Positions 8,957 through 16,765 of a DNA stretch of 64,000 nucleotides are shown piece by piece. Origin of the DNA: Eisenibacter elegans DSM 3317 (lineage in GTDB: Bacteria; Bacteroidota; Bacteroidia; Cytophagales; Microscillaceae); assembly GCF_000430505.1 (NCBI RefSeq), contig NZ_KE387152.1:62001-126000 (forward strand), in the 5' to 3' direction. Under the pieces are notes generated by a model, which was not told the DNA's origin, did not search any database, and was given only the letters and a program-made list of their open reading frames with translations. Positions within the stretch are counted from its first letter, which is position 1, and each line of letters opens with the position of its first letter. A program made the translations under genes and the position numbers.

Positions 8957-9427
8957 ATGAATAAAACCCTGCTACTTGTTTTATTGAGCCTAAGCTGTAG
9001 TCTAGGCTTGCTTCAAGCCCAACATCAAGCCTCGACTGAGGAACGCCGCGCCATCCAAGAACTAATCGACCAGCTCTTTGAGGCAATGCACAGCCGTGAT
9101 ACAGCTGCCCTAAAAACAGTATTCTACCCATCGGCCCTAATGCAGAGCATCAATGCCGAAGCCACACTCAGCCCAATACAAAACTATGAGGCTTTTGTAA
9201 ACAATATCGCCGCTGTTCCCAAAAGTACCAAAATAGAAGAACGCCTGATGGGCTACAGTATTTGGGTAGATGGCTCCATGGCGACTGCTTGGACTCCCTA
9301 CGAGTTTTATGTCAATGATACTTTTTCGCACTGTGGAGTCAATGCATTTCAACTCCTACACACAGCCCAGGGCTGGAAAATTATTTATATCGTAGACACA
9401 CGCCGCCCGAAAGATTGTTCTCAATAA
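8957..9427 (+). CDS. Exported NTF2-like (SnoaL/DUF4440-type) protein
   Basis: The product has 156 residues with a signal peptide (residues 1-21, ending LLQAQ). The mature part fits the NTF2-like cone fold: helix ERRAIQELIDQLFEAMHSRD, the DTAALKTVFYP segment, and a terminal strand GWKIIYIVDTRR. Many bacterial members of this superfamily are periplasmic and of unknown ligand; some are enzymes. The start is set by the signal peptide. It follows pepP by 121 bases across a hairpin, so it may have its own promoter. Confidence 0.75.
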   Translation: MNKTLLLVLLSLSCSLGLLQAQHQASTEERRAIQELIDQLFEAMHSRDTAALKTVFYPSALMQSINAEATLSPIQNYEAFVNNIAAVPKSTKIEERLMGYSIWVDGSMATAWTPYEFYVNDTFSHCGVNAFQLLHTAQGWKIIYIVDTRRPKDCSQ

Positions 9428-9469
9428 ATTTTAGGTACAATAATTGACACTTGATACGACTACAGACAC

Positions 9470-9497
9470 TTGAAATGTAAAACATTCGTTATATTTG
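9470..9497 (+). promoter_or_regulatory. Bacteroidota-type promoter of siaB-siaC
   Basis: A TTG at 9470-9472 and TATATTTG at 9490-9497 are 17 bases apart, matching the Bacteroidota -33 TTTG / -7 TAnnTTTG pattern. Transcription would start just after 9500 and leave a leader of about 70 bases before the siaB ATG at 9577. Confidence 0.6.
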
Positions 9498-9576
9498 GCC
9501 AGTGTTTCGCGCCTCTTTTGCGCGGGCTTCAACATTGTGTACAGTTCATTTTCTCGGTCTCGAAGGCAATCTCCCC

Positions 9577-10122
9577 ATGGATAGCATCTATACATATTAC
9601 CAACACTTGAAGCAAGCGCGTATGATTGTGTCTTATACTGGCGCTGTCGATGGTGAGCTGATTGATTTGCTAATCCAACTAAGCGAGCATAGGCTCAGTA
9701 ACACCGCCATCAAAAAATCGACCCGCAAAAAGGTAATCAATATCCTGGTCGAAAGTTTGCAAAATATCTATCACTACACCCAAGCCTATCAAACGCTACC
9801 CGAAGTGTATGATTCGCCCTTTGTAGTGTTACAAGAGGCCGATGACGAGATTTGGCTACACGTAGGCAATTATGTAGACCAAGACAGGGCGATCTTTCTG
9901 GCTGCTAAGCTCGCCGAGATAGAGGTAATGAGCACCGATGAGCTTCAGGCGTATTATGTCAACCGCTTGGCTTCGCTCAGCCCCCCACCCGACGGAGAGG
10001 GAGGCGCAGGTCTAGGCCTGATAGAAATAGCCCGCAAATCGGCCAAAAGAATGCACTTCGCCCTCGAAAATACAGATAGCGAATATAAGTGTTTTACCCA
10101 ATCTATCGCCATACAATTGTAG
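9577..10122 (+). CDS. siaB: SiaB-family protein kinase (DUF6272)
   Basis: The 181-residue protein matches the SiaB/DUF6272 pattern: helix MDSIYTYYQHL, STRKKVINILVESLQNIYHY around residues 45-65 in place of an ATPase N-box, and a glycine-rich GEGGAGLGLIEIARKS at about 144-159. In Pseudomonas SiaB phosphorylates SiaC and SiaA dephosphorylates it, a switch controlling a diguanylate cyclase. Here siaC follows by 29 bases, but no cyclase gene is near. The start at 9577 is chosen because the earlier in-frame codons (from 9502) lie immediately after the predicted transcription start and look non-coding. Confidence 0.8.
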   Translation: MDSIYTYYQHLKQARMIVSYTGAVDGELIDLLIQLSEHRLSNTAIKKSTRKKVINILVESLQNIYHYTQAYQTLPEVYDSPFVVLQEADDEIWLHVGNYVDQDRAIFLAAKLAEIEVMSTDELQAYYVNRLASLSPPPDGEGGAGLGLIEIARKSAKRMHFALENTDSEYKCFTQSIAIQL

Positions 10123-10151
10123 CAAGTCTGAGACCTAAAAAAACCGGAATT

Positions 10152-10544
10152 ATGGACAATATTCACATAAAAGCTACTTCTAAAACCCCAGCTGTTAACT
10201 TTGATTATGCCAAAGGTTTGCTCGAAATCAGCGGGCGGTCTATCCCCGAAAACTCGTATCAATTTTACGACCAACTACTTTCTTGGCTAGACCATTACGC
10301 AACCAAGCCCCAAGAAGCTACTACGCTGATTTTTAAGCTCGACTATTTCAACACGGCCTCTTCTATGTATATCTTGGGTATCTTGAAACGGGTAGAAAAA
10401 ATACACCTCGAAAGCAAAAAGGAGGTTAAAGTACAATGGTTTTTTGAAACGGATGACGAGGATATGCTCCAAACCGGCGAAGACCTGCGCCAAGTCGTCA
10501 GTATCCCTATCGAAACCATAGAAGTAGACGCTGACGAGCTTTAG
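10152..10544 (+). CDS. siaC: SiaC-family phospho-switch protein (DUF1987)
   Basis: The 130-residue protein has the DUF1987 pattern. The motif LDYFNTASSMYIL places a threonine at residue 68, the same position as the phosphorylated Thr68 of Pseudomonas SiaC. In that system unphosphorylated SiaC binds and activates a diguanylate cyclase. The gene directly follows siaB. Candidate phosphatases of the SiaA type are not adjacent, but two TPR-SpoIIE genes lie at 18235-20397 and 56435-58356. The start is the ATG at 10152; upstream in-frame codons overlap the end of siaB and are not needed. Confidence 0.85.
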   Translation: MDNIHIKATSKTPAVNFDYAKGLLEISGRSIPENSYQFYDQLLSWLDHYATKPQEATTLIFKLDYFNTASSMYILGILKRVEKIHLESKKEVKVQWFFETDDEDMLQTGEDLRQVVSIPIETIEVDADEL

Positions 10545-10555
10545 GCTGTACGAGC

Positions 10556-11065
10556 TTAGTGAGTAGGCTGTTTGTAGAGTCTAATGCCAAACATTTTTAG
10601 CTCCGGAACAAGGTCTTGGCGCATATACTGCTTCAGGCGCAAGGTATACTGCCCAGCTGCTGGAAAGCGCAGCTCATCCAAAGCCTGCATATCTTGGCGA
10701 TAAACATCCCTAAACCATTGCTTCTGCCCATAAGGCTCCCCTGTTTTGGGGTGCATAAAGGTAATGTTCTGAAGCTGGGTGTCCAATACAGCTGCCGTAG
10801 GGTTGTAGCTCAAATAATAGGTTACATACAGGTTGTAATAAGGATAAGCCGAGGTGTTTTCCATCAAATAGTCTAAACCATAAGTAGCAGAAGTATCCTG
10901 TATCTCAAAACTATAGCTCAACAGAGAGTCGATATGCCAACCTTGCTGTGGTAGTGGCTTGGTTTGCTCATATACCACCACGACCTCCGGCTGACAAGAG
11001 GACAACAACAGCCCTGATACCACTGAAAATGCAAGCAGAAAAGCTTGTGGAAAAAGATGCTTCAT
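10556..11065 (-). CDS. gldH: Gliding motility lipoprotein GldH
   Basis: The 169-residue protein has a lipoprotein signal peptide with lipobox LLSSC (Cys24). The mature part has the GldH pattern: VYEQTKPLPQQGWHIDSLL near the N-terminus, then SFEIQDTSATYGLDY, and a YPYYNLYVTYYL strand. GldH is an outer-envelope lipoprotein needed for gliding in Flavobacterium. The start at 11065 is the ATG before the signal peptide. The gene is convergent with siaC, with 11 bases between the stops. It follows the antiporter gene on the same strand at a distance of 136 bases that contain repeat C. Confidence 0.82.
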   Translation of the reverse strand: MKHLFPQAFLLAFSVVSGLLLSSCQPEVVVVYEQTKPLPQQGWHIDSLLSYSFEIQDTSATYGLDYLMENTSAYPYYNLYVTYYLSYNPTAAVLDTQLQNITFMHPKTGEPYGQKQWFRDVYRQDMQALDELRFPAAGQYTLRLKQYMRQDLVPELKMFGIRLYKQPTH

Positions 11066-11162
11066 AGGGTTTTGGCTCAAATACACACATTCATAGCAAA
11101 GCTCCAAAGCTACACAAAACCCTTTAATAATCACAATAATCTTCAGAGATGGAATGTGGTAA

Positions 11163-11201
11163 TTAGCAACGTAGTTGCGACACATCACGTCGGTAGAATT
11201 A
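11163..11201 (+). repeat. Short dispersed repeat C, copy 1
   Basis: It contains the palindrome GCAACGTAGTTGC followed by GACACATCACGTCGGTAGAA. The reverse complement of the same words occurs at 35124-35172, where the CGACACGTTGGTAGAAT unit is doubled. It sits between the antiporter gene and gldH. Confidence 0.6.
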
Positions 11202-12446
11202 TTAATCTGATAGTTTCAGTCGTTTGACCAGTGGGCTGATGGTTAGTCCTTGCACAACAATAGAGAAAATCACGATGATATAGGTCATACACACGATCAT
11301 ATCCCGAGGGGGCATCTGAGAGGTGAGCGAGAGCGCCAGTGCGATAGAGATACCCCCTCGTACCCCGCCCCAAGTCATCAGGGTGATGGTGTTTGGAATA
11401 AAATCGCGGGTTTGTTGCAAGAGTTTGATGGGTACACCTATAGCTACCCAGCGGGCAAACAACATGACCCCAATGCCAATCAAGCCGCCTGCAAAATAGG
11501 CAGGTTCGAAGTGGATAATCAAAACTTCGAGACCGATAAAAACGAATAGCAAGGCGTTGAGTACCTCATCGACCATCTCCCAGAACTTATCGACATACTC
11601 TCTTGTCGTATCAGACATGGCCAAGATACGCCCCCGGTCGCTCATCATCAAGCCCGTAACCACTACGGCCAGCGGGCCGGAGAAGTGTAGTAGCGCCGCC
11701 AATGAGTATCCGCCCGTTACCATGGCCAGTGTGATGAGCACTTCGACGACGTAGGCATCAATCGTTTTGAGCATTCGATAGCCCAACCAGCCTACAGCCA
11801 AGCCCAAGGCAATCCCTCCGCCGGCTTCTTGGACAAACAGTGTCGCAATTTCGCCAAAATTCACTATATCATCGCCCTTACGGACGATATTGAAAATACT
11901 CAAAAACACTACTACCGCTACTCCATCATTAAAAAGGGACTCGCCCGCAATCTTTACTTCCAAATCCTTGGGAACATTGGCTTTCTTGAGTATCCCCAAC
12001 ACTGCAATGGGGTCAGTGGGTGTAATGAGTGCGCCAAACAGCAAGCAATACATATACGACATCGGCAGCCCTACCAAGGGCAATAAAAAAAACATCGCCG
12101 TACCGATAATAAAGGTAGAAATCACCACCCCAATAGAGGCAAAAATCATAATCGGCAGCCGTTGTTTGGCCAAGGTTTGAATGTCTACGTGGAGCGCGCC
12201 GGCAAAAAGCAAAAAGCTCAACATAATATCCATCAATACTTCTTCAAACTTGGCTTTGGCAATAAAATCCTCCACCATTTGCTCATACTCGGGCATATAT
12301 TGCCCCAAAAAAATAACCCCCAAAGAGGCAGCTAAGGCAATCAGCATAATACCGATGGTGTCGGGTAGCTTGAGGTACCGCTGGTTGAGGTAGCCAAAAA
12401 AGGCAGATAATACAATCAGAATTGTAAAGGCTTTGAATAATTCCAT
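11202..12446 (-). CDS. Cation:proton antiporter (NhaP/CPA1 type)
   Basis: The product has 414 residues, full length for a compact CPA1 antiporter, with about 12 membrane helices. Diagnostic sequences are GALITPTDPIAVLGIL (TD of helix 4-like) and GESLFNDGVAVVVF (ND of helix 5-like), which carry the ion-binding aspartate, and TWGGVRGGISIALAL near the C-terminus. It should exchange Na+ or K+ for protons across the inner membrane. The long cytosolic C-terminal tail seen in some relatives is absent. It stands alone on the minus strand, with gldH downstream. Confidence 0.9.
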   Translation of the reverse strand: MELFKAFTILIVLSAFFGYLNQRYLKLPDTIGIMLIALAASLGVIFLGQYMPEYEQMVEDFIAKAKFEEVLMDIMLSFLLFAGALHVDIQTLAKQRLPIMIFASIGVVISTFIIGTAMFFLLPLVGLPMSYMYCLLFGALITPTDPIAVLGILKKANVPKDLEVKIAGESLFNDGVAVVVFLSIFNIVRKGDDIVNFGEIATLFVQEAGGGIALGLAVGWLGYRMLKTIDAYVVEVLITLAMVTGGYSLAALLHFSGPLAVVVTGLMMSDRGRILAMSDTTREYVDKFWEMVDEVLNALLFVFIGLEVLIIHFEPAYFAGGLIGIGVMLFARWVAIGVPIKLLQQTRDFIPNTITLMTWGGVRGGISIALALSLTSQMPPRDMIVCMTYIIVIFSIVVQGLTISPLVKRLKLSD

Positions 12447-12529
12447 GGGTTTCAGCGAATATTGGTGTAGTTAGCCCTTTTGGTGGAGCAGGATTTGATG
12501 AAGCTTGAAGTTTGCGAGGCTAAATAGCC

Positions 12530-12564
12530 AAAATCCCCTCAGATTTCCAAAACCTAAGGGGATT
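12530..12564 (-). terminator. Terminator of the parA pair
   Basis: An 11-bp inverted repeat (AATCCCCTCAG at 12532-12542, near-complement at 12554-12564) lies about 160 bases downstream of the minus-strand parA pair. A short T-run follows in the minus direction. Confidence 0.45.
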
Positions 12565-12623
12565 AGTTGTGAGCTGGTATGCCACAATTGTGTCTACGAG
12601 AGGGTGTTATGTTATAGTTATAC

Positions 12624-12726
12624 CCCATCAAAATTGGCTGGGGAATGTGTCCGCTGAAAACCCTTGAGAATCAAGAAAATCAAATCCTGTGAATCCTCAA
12701 ATCTTATCAATCTTGGTGTATTTTTA
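12624..12726 (+). repeat. Dispersed AT-rich repeat A, copy 2
   Basis: It shares CTTGAGAATCAAGAAAATC, AATCCTGTGAATCCTC and AATCTTGGTGTA with copy 1 at 3731-3832. It runs up to, and slightly into, the stop of the small gene after parA. Confidence 0.75.
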
Positions 12727-13131
12727 CAATGGAAAGCCCATACTGCGCAGATTTCGCTCGTAAAGTTTGTAGAGCAAGTGTAGGGAGGAGAGGTGCGTTT
12801 GCAGCGCTAGGTCGAGCAGGTAGATGCCCGTAGTGGGGCGTGAAGCCTTACTTTTGCTCATCAGGCTTAGGATTAACTCGTCAACGCTGCGGCCTTCGCG
12901 TTCGGCCAGCTCGTGCAACATCTCCACCAGAGCTTCTTCGGAGGGGATTTCGGTTTGGGCAAGTGTGGTTGCCGTATTTTTGGCGCTGACTTTCTCTACA
13001 TCGACCAATTGGCTGGGCTGCTGCTGCAAAAAATCGGCGGCTTTCTCTGGCTTCGTTGACTCTTTAGCGCCTTGGGTCTCTTTCAAAAAGCTGCTCAGCT
13101 CACTCAGGGTAGGTTTGCGTTTGATAGCCAT
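12724..13131 (-). CDS. Small protein paired with ParA, unknown
   Basis: The 135-residue protein starts 5 bases past the parA stop, so the two are translationally linked. The N-terminal half is polar and Lys/Gln-rich, like a flexible linker with basic ends (MAIKRKPTLSELSSFLKE). The C-terminal half is helical (EALVEMLHELAEREGRSVDELILSLM and a final TGIYLLDLALQTHLSSL helix). I recognise no ParB, ribbon-helix-helix or known adaptor motif. By position it is the likely partner or regulator of this ParA ATPase. Confidence 0.65.
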   Translation of the reverse strand: MAIKRKPTLSELSSFLKETQGAKESTKPEKAADFLQQQPSQLVDVEKVSAKNTATTLAQTEIPSEEALVEMLHELAEREGRSVDELILSLMSKSKASRPTTGIYLLDLALQTHLSSLHLLYKLYERNLRSMGFPL

Positions 13132-13136
13132 AACTC

Positions 13137-13766
13137 TTATGATTGGGTATATTGAACGATTTCTTTCGTAATGTGCAGGTATTCTTTTTCGGGCATAATG
13201 GTACTGAACTGCGCATAGATATTTTTCTGAGGCACAAACTGCTCGGGCAGAATTACCCGCAGGTCTTCGAGTTGTTTATGGATGCCTACCACACTCGTGC
13301 GGCTGTGAAGTCGGTTGGGCAATACAACCAACTTCAGCTTGGGGTTGAGCTGTTGGGCGGGGCGCAGGTCTTCGATGGTTTGGTAGGTAACCAACAGGTC
13401 GTTTTGGGAGAGGCTCGTAGGCACGATGACCATATCGCTCTTGATGGCCAATTGTTTGATATACTCATCAGTGGTTTTGCCGGCGCTGTCAATGACGAAG
13501 TAGTCTGGGTTTTCGCGCTTTTGCAATACCTCGATATCTTCCAATACGCCGGCATCGTCGGAGCCGATGATTTTGAATACCGAATCGGGTTTGGCCGACG
13601 ATTGGTGCAGTTCCATCTGGCGCAAGGTACTCAGGGTGTAGTTGGTGTCGGTCTCTATCAAGACAACCTTGTAACCCAAGCTATGCAGCACCGTACTGAT
13701 GTTGATGGCATTGGTGGTTTTGCCCGTGCCTCCTTTGCGGCTGATAAAAGAAATGATATAAGCCAT
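13137..13766 (-). CDS. ParA/MinD-family ATPase
   Basis: The 209-residue protein has the deviant Walker A motif SRKGGTGKTT (residues 9-18; signature Lys11, P-loop Lys16), a Walker B-like DYFVIDSAGKT, and the IVPTSLSQND segment. These ATPases position DNA, plasmids or protein complexes on the nucleoid or membrane. No parB and no parS-like repeat is seen, and the partner gene is a short unknown protein, so a role in cargo positioning or in a low-copy element relic is equally open. The start ATG at 13766 directly precedes the first beta strand. Confidence 0.85.
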   Translation of the reverse strand: MAYIISFISRKGGTGKTTNAINISTVLHSLGYKVVLIETDTNYTLSTLRQMELHQSSAKPDSVFKIIGSDDAGVLEDIEVLQKRENPDYFVIDSAGKTTDEYIKQLAIKSDMVIVPTSLSQNDLLVTYQTIEDLRPAQQLNPKLKLVVLPNRLHSRTSVVGIHKQLEDLRVILPEQFVPQKNIYAQFSTIMPEKEYLHITKEIVQYTQS

Positions 13767-13832
13767 GATTTTGGTTTAGATAGGTTTACCAAACATACAG
13801 GCTTTGCCTACAAAATCCAAATTTTATCCTGA

Positions 13833-14540
13833 CTATTCAGGGTTTGACACGCTGTCTACTCCCCCGACTACCAACACAATTTCGCCCTTGGGGGGATGTT
13901 CGGTATAGTGTTGGGCTAGCTCGGCCAATGTGCCGCGTCGGGTTTCTTCGTAGAGCTTGGTCAACTCTCGGGCTACGGCAGCGGGGCGACCCTCACCCCA
14001 AGCTTCGGCCAGTTGGCTGAGTGTTTTGACGAGCCGGTGGGGCGATTCATAAAAAACCATCGTGCGGGTCTCTGCCGCCAATAGTTGAATGCGGGTCTGC
14101 CGCCCTTTTTTGTGGGGCAAAAAGCCCTCAAATACAAACTTATCCGTAGGCAGCCCCGAATTGACCAAGGCCGGCACAAAAGCCGTCGCCCCGGGCAGGC
14201 ATTCCACCCTGACATCAGCCTTGAGTGCCTCACGGACTAGTAAAAAGCCCGGGTCTGAAATAGCAGGCGTGCCCGCATCAGACACGAGCGCAATATTTTT
14301 GCCTTGCAGTAGCCGTGCCACCCACTGGCGCACCAGCTGGTGTTCGTTGTGGATATGATAACTCTGCAAAGGTTTTTGGATTTGATAATGCTTCAGCAGC
14401 ACGCCCGTAGTGCGGGTGTCTTCGGCCAAAATCAGGTCTACCTCTTGCAAGATACGCACTGCGCGGTAGGTCATATCTTCCAAATTGCCGATAGGCGTAG
14501 GAACTAAGTATAGGGTAGGGGAAACAGGTGTTGTGCTCAT
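13833..14540 (-). CDS. rsmI: 16S rRNA (cytidine-1402-2'-O)-methyltransferase RsmI
   Basis: The 235-residue protein has the tetrapyrrole-methylase fold signatures of RsmI: LYLVPTPIGNLEDMTYRAV at the N-terminus, EDTRTTGVLLKHY, ALVSDAGTPAISDPG and the late FYESPHRLVKTL. It uses S-adenosylmethionine to methylate C1402 in the decoding centre of 16S rRNA. The length is typical for the shorter Bacteroidota form. The gene is 66 bases upstream of parA on the same strand and may be co-transcribed with it. Confidence 0.93.
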   Translation of the reverse strand: MSTTPVSPTLYLVPTPIGNLEDMTYRAVRILQEVDLILAEDTRTTGVLLKHYQIQKPLQSYHIHNEHQLVRQWVARLLQGKNIALVSDAGTPAISDPGFLLVREALKADVRVECLPGATAFVPALVNSGLPTDKFVFEGFLPHKKGRQTRIQLLAAETRTMVFYESPHRLVKTLSQLAEAWGEGRPAAVARELTKLYEETRRGTLAELAQHYTEHPPKGEIVLVVGGVDSVSNPE

Positions 14541-14621
14541 CGTGATAAATAAAATTGTGTCGTATTAACCCAAGGTTGTTGTATGTGCAGAAAACCAGAG
14601 ATACCCGGGTGTGTTCGTGTG

Positions 14622-15341
14622 TCAGATACCGATTCCTAGCCAAACCAGCAAAACGACCAGTCCTATATTGACCGCCCACCACATCAAGATTCCTGTGTTA
14701 TTGGTTTGGGGGAATATATTTTCGTATAAGAACGTATCGAGTTGTTCGTAGAGCACCTGTCCGGGTTCATCGACTTTGTTTTGGCGGATGTCATCGGCCA
14801 AGGCTGTGAGCCATCGTTCTAGGGGAGCGAGTATAAAAACTAGTTTTATGGCTCTTTGCAAGGGGACAGGGAATCGGTTGACACTTTTCTTGAGTAGCTT
14901 GGGCAGCTGTAAGTGGCGCACCAGTGTTGTGCCGGTGGGGTTTTTGGTCGAAACACGCACTAGCTTGACTAGCTGCTCGGCAATCAACTGGCAAATATAG
15001 GCGAAAAATGGCTGAAGAGCGGCCTCATACAAAGAGCGTACGAGCGCCATCCGACCTTGGCAATAGGCTTGCCAACCTACATATCCTGTCGAGACTATCC
15101 CTACCAACACAATACCGACCAAGGAGGGAAAGGCCATCCAACCGAAACCTGACTGCCATACCTTGCTCAAGGCCCATATAAAGAGCAGCAAATTACTCAA
15201 TACCATCCCCAAGACCAATATCAGCCAGCCAAACACCGTTCTCACAAATCTCAGCCCTTGTTGGCGAAAGCCCTGCCAATAGTGCAGTACGTGTTGTTTG
15301 AGGGCTTGTTTTTGAGGGCTTTCAGCTGCGGTGTCCATCAT
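14622..15341 (-). CDS. Unknown membrane protein
   Basis: The 239-residue protein has three clear membrane helices: about residues 37-60, 68-90, and 222-238 at the very C-terminus. The region between is amphipathic and basic (KLLKKSVNRFPVPLQRAIK). I recognise no family. It lies 81 bases upstream of rsmI on the same strand. The first two codons are both ATG; either could be used. Confidence 0.55.
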   Translation of the reverse strand: MMDTAAESPQKQALKQHVLHYWQGFRQQGLRFVRTVFGWLILVLGMVLSNLLLFIWALSKVWQSGFGWMAFPSLVGIVLVGIVSTGYVGWQAYCQGRMALVRSLYEAALQPFFAYICQLIAEQLVKLVRVSTKNPTGTTLVRHLQLPKLLKKSVNRFPVPLQRAIKLVFILAPLERWLTALADDIRQNKVDEPGQVLYEQLDTFLYENIFPQTNNTGILMWWAVNIGLVVLLVWLGIGI

Positions 15342-15373
15342 ATTCGTTGTTTAGAGCTTAAGTTAATCGGCAT

Positions 15374-15504
15374 CCTGCCGGACATTTTTGGAAAAGTAGC
15401 TCGGAGTTCCAGCTCCGAGATAGGCTGAGGCCTCATTTTTTTGGGGGGTAAAACGAGACTTCGCTTGCAGTTTTGATTGTGGGATTTGAAAAATGTCCAG
15501 TGCC
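15374..15504 (+). mobile_element. MITE-like element B, copy 1
   Basis: The ends are inverted: left GGACATTTTTGGAAAAG, right the complement of CACTGGACATTTTTCAAA. Inside are GAGTTCCAGCTCCGAG, a small palindrome, and GCTGAGGCCTCATTTTTT. Three relatives lie at 23369-23487, 31913-32049 and 45997-46087. It encodes no protein and fills the gap between two minus-strand genes. Confidence 0.6.
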
Positions 15505-15646
15505 TTGTTTAATCGGTATAAAAGTACAAAAAGTCTTCTATACCCCGAATCGAGCAGAGAAGACTGTTTGTGCTGTGTTGGAAGGGGGAATATTTTCGGG
15601 CTTCTCAGTAGCATAAGCTGGGCAAGGAAATGAAGCCTTGCAGGCA

Positions 15647-15694
15647 TCAAAAAAATCCTTAATGACAGGCTCTCAAACCTATCACTAAGGATTT
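15647..15694 (-). terminator. Rho-independent terminator of the FKBP gene
   Basis: Arms at 15653-15669 and 15678-15694 pair over 17 positions with two non-Watson-Crick pairs, around an 8-base loop. In the minus direction a run of seven T follows. It lies 38 bases after the FKBP stop. Confidence 0.8.
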
Positions 15695-15732
15695 ATGACA
15701 AAATTATGGAAGAGTCAATAATACAAAAATGC

Positions 15733-16641
15733 TTACTTTTTCTCTTCTTTTGCAGGTTCTTTGAAATCAAGCATTTCTACTTCAAATATCAACACTGCAT
15801 TGGCGGGGATAGCACCACCTGCGCCATTAGGCCCATAAGCCAAGTGAGAAGGAATAAGGAAGGTTGCCTTTTCGCCTTTGGGCATTAGTGAGATACCTTC
15901 GTCCCAGCCGGGGATTACTGCACCTACACCCACAGGAAACTTGAAAGGCTCTTTGCGGTCTACTGATGAATCAAACTTAGTACCATTGAGCAACATTCCG
16001 GTATAGTGTACCGTTACTTCGCTGCCAATCTGGGGTTTGTCGCCGGCTCCAGCCTTTGTTTGTACATAATATAAGCCTGAGGCTTGTTTTTTGGCATCGA
16101 GTTTATTTTTCTCGATATATTCCATAATCAGCTTATCGTCAATAGCTTTTTGAGCGTCTGCTTTTGCGGTTTGTTCTTTTTCAAAAGTTTCGCGGTCTTG
16201 TGCTTTGGTAAGCTTGAAGATATATTTCAGTTTTGAGCCTTTGGGGATAAAAGGAGGGAGTTGTTGGCCTGTATATTTCTCCAAAGAATCTGCACTGGTA
16301 AGTACAAAAATGCTGTCGCCTAGGGCCATCATTGTAAAAATCTCCATCACATCGCCGGGATAGGCAGGAGTTTCTAAAGGAACCATAGTAGCAGGGCCTG
16401 ATATTTTGTCACTGTTGAGCAAAGAGTCTTCTTTACCTTGTCTGACTACATACATAGCGTACTCAAAGTCGAGTAAATCGCCGATTTTGGCCTTGGTTGC
16501 TTTTTTATCCTTGGCAAATAGCACCCCTTCAAGTCCGCTTTCAGTGCTAAATTTTTCGCCTTTATTTTGGCCACAGCCATAGTTTACTAGAGTAGCTGCT
16601 GCCAAACAAGCAAACAGCGATATTCTTTTGAGATGCTTCAT
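15733..16641 (-). CDS. FKBP-type peptidyl-prolyl isomerase lipoprotein
   Basis: The 302-residue protein has a lipoprotein signal ending in NYGC (Cys23). A middle region of about 150 residues resembles a divergent FKBP-like or linker domain (ALGDSIFVLTSADSLE). The C-terminal FKBP domain (about 190-295) is clear: GSEVTVHYTGMLLNGTKFDSS, VIPGWDEGISLMPKGEKA, SHLAYGP and FEVEMLDF. It should be a periplasmic or outer-membrane-attached folding factor. The start at 16641 is the ATG before the signal; the frame is open to 16830 but that part overlaps aroE. It ends the minus-strand group that starts with the TPR-SpoIIE gene. Confidence 0.88.
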   Translation of the reverse strand: MKHLKRISLFACLAAATLVNYGCGQNKGEKFSTESGLEGVLFAKDKKATKAKIGDLLDFEYAMYVVRQGKEDSLLNSDKISGPATMVPLETPAYPGDVMEIFTMMALGDSIFVLTSADSLEKYTGQQLPPFIPKGSKLKYIFKLTKAQDRETFEKEQTAKADAQKAIDDKLIMEYIEKNKLDAKKQASGLYYVQTKAGAGDKPQIGSEVTVHYTGMLLNGTKFDSSVDRKEPFKFPVGVGAVIPGWDEGISLMPKGEKATFLIPSHLAYGPNGAGGAIPANAVLIFEVEMLDFKEPAKEEKK

Positions 16642-16765
16642 CACGTTGTACAAAGGGTGGGTAGTAATACGAAATTTAAGATAAGATGCCGCTATCGGCG
16701 GTGTAAAGTTAAGCTGTTTTATAAGATTTATCCCAAACTTTGCGCTGTTTTTGTTTGTGAGTCTT

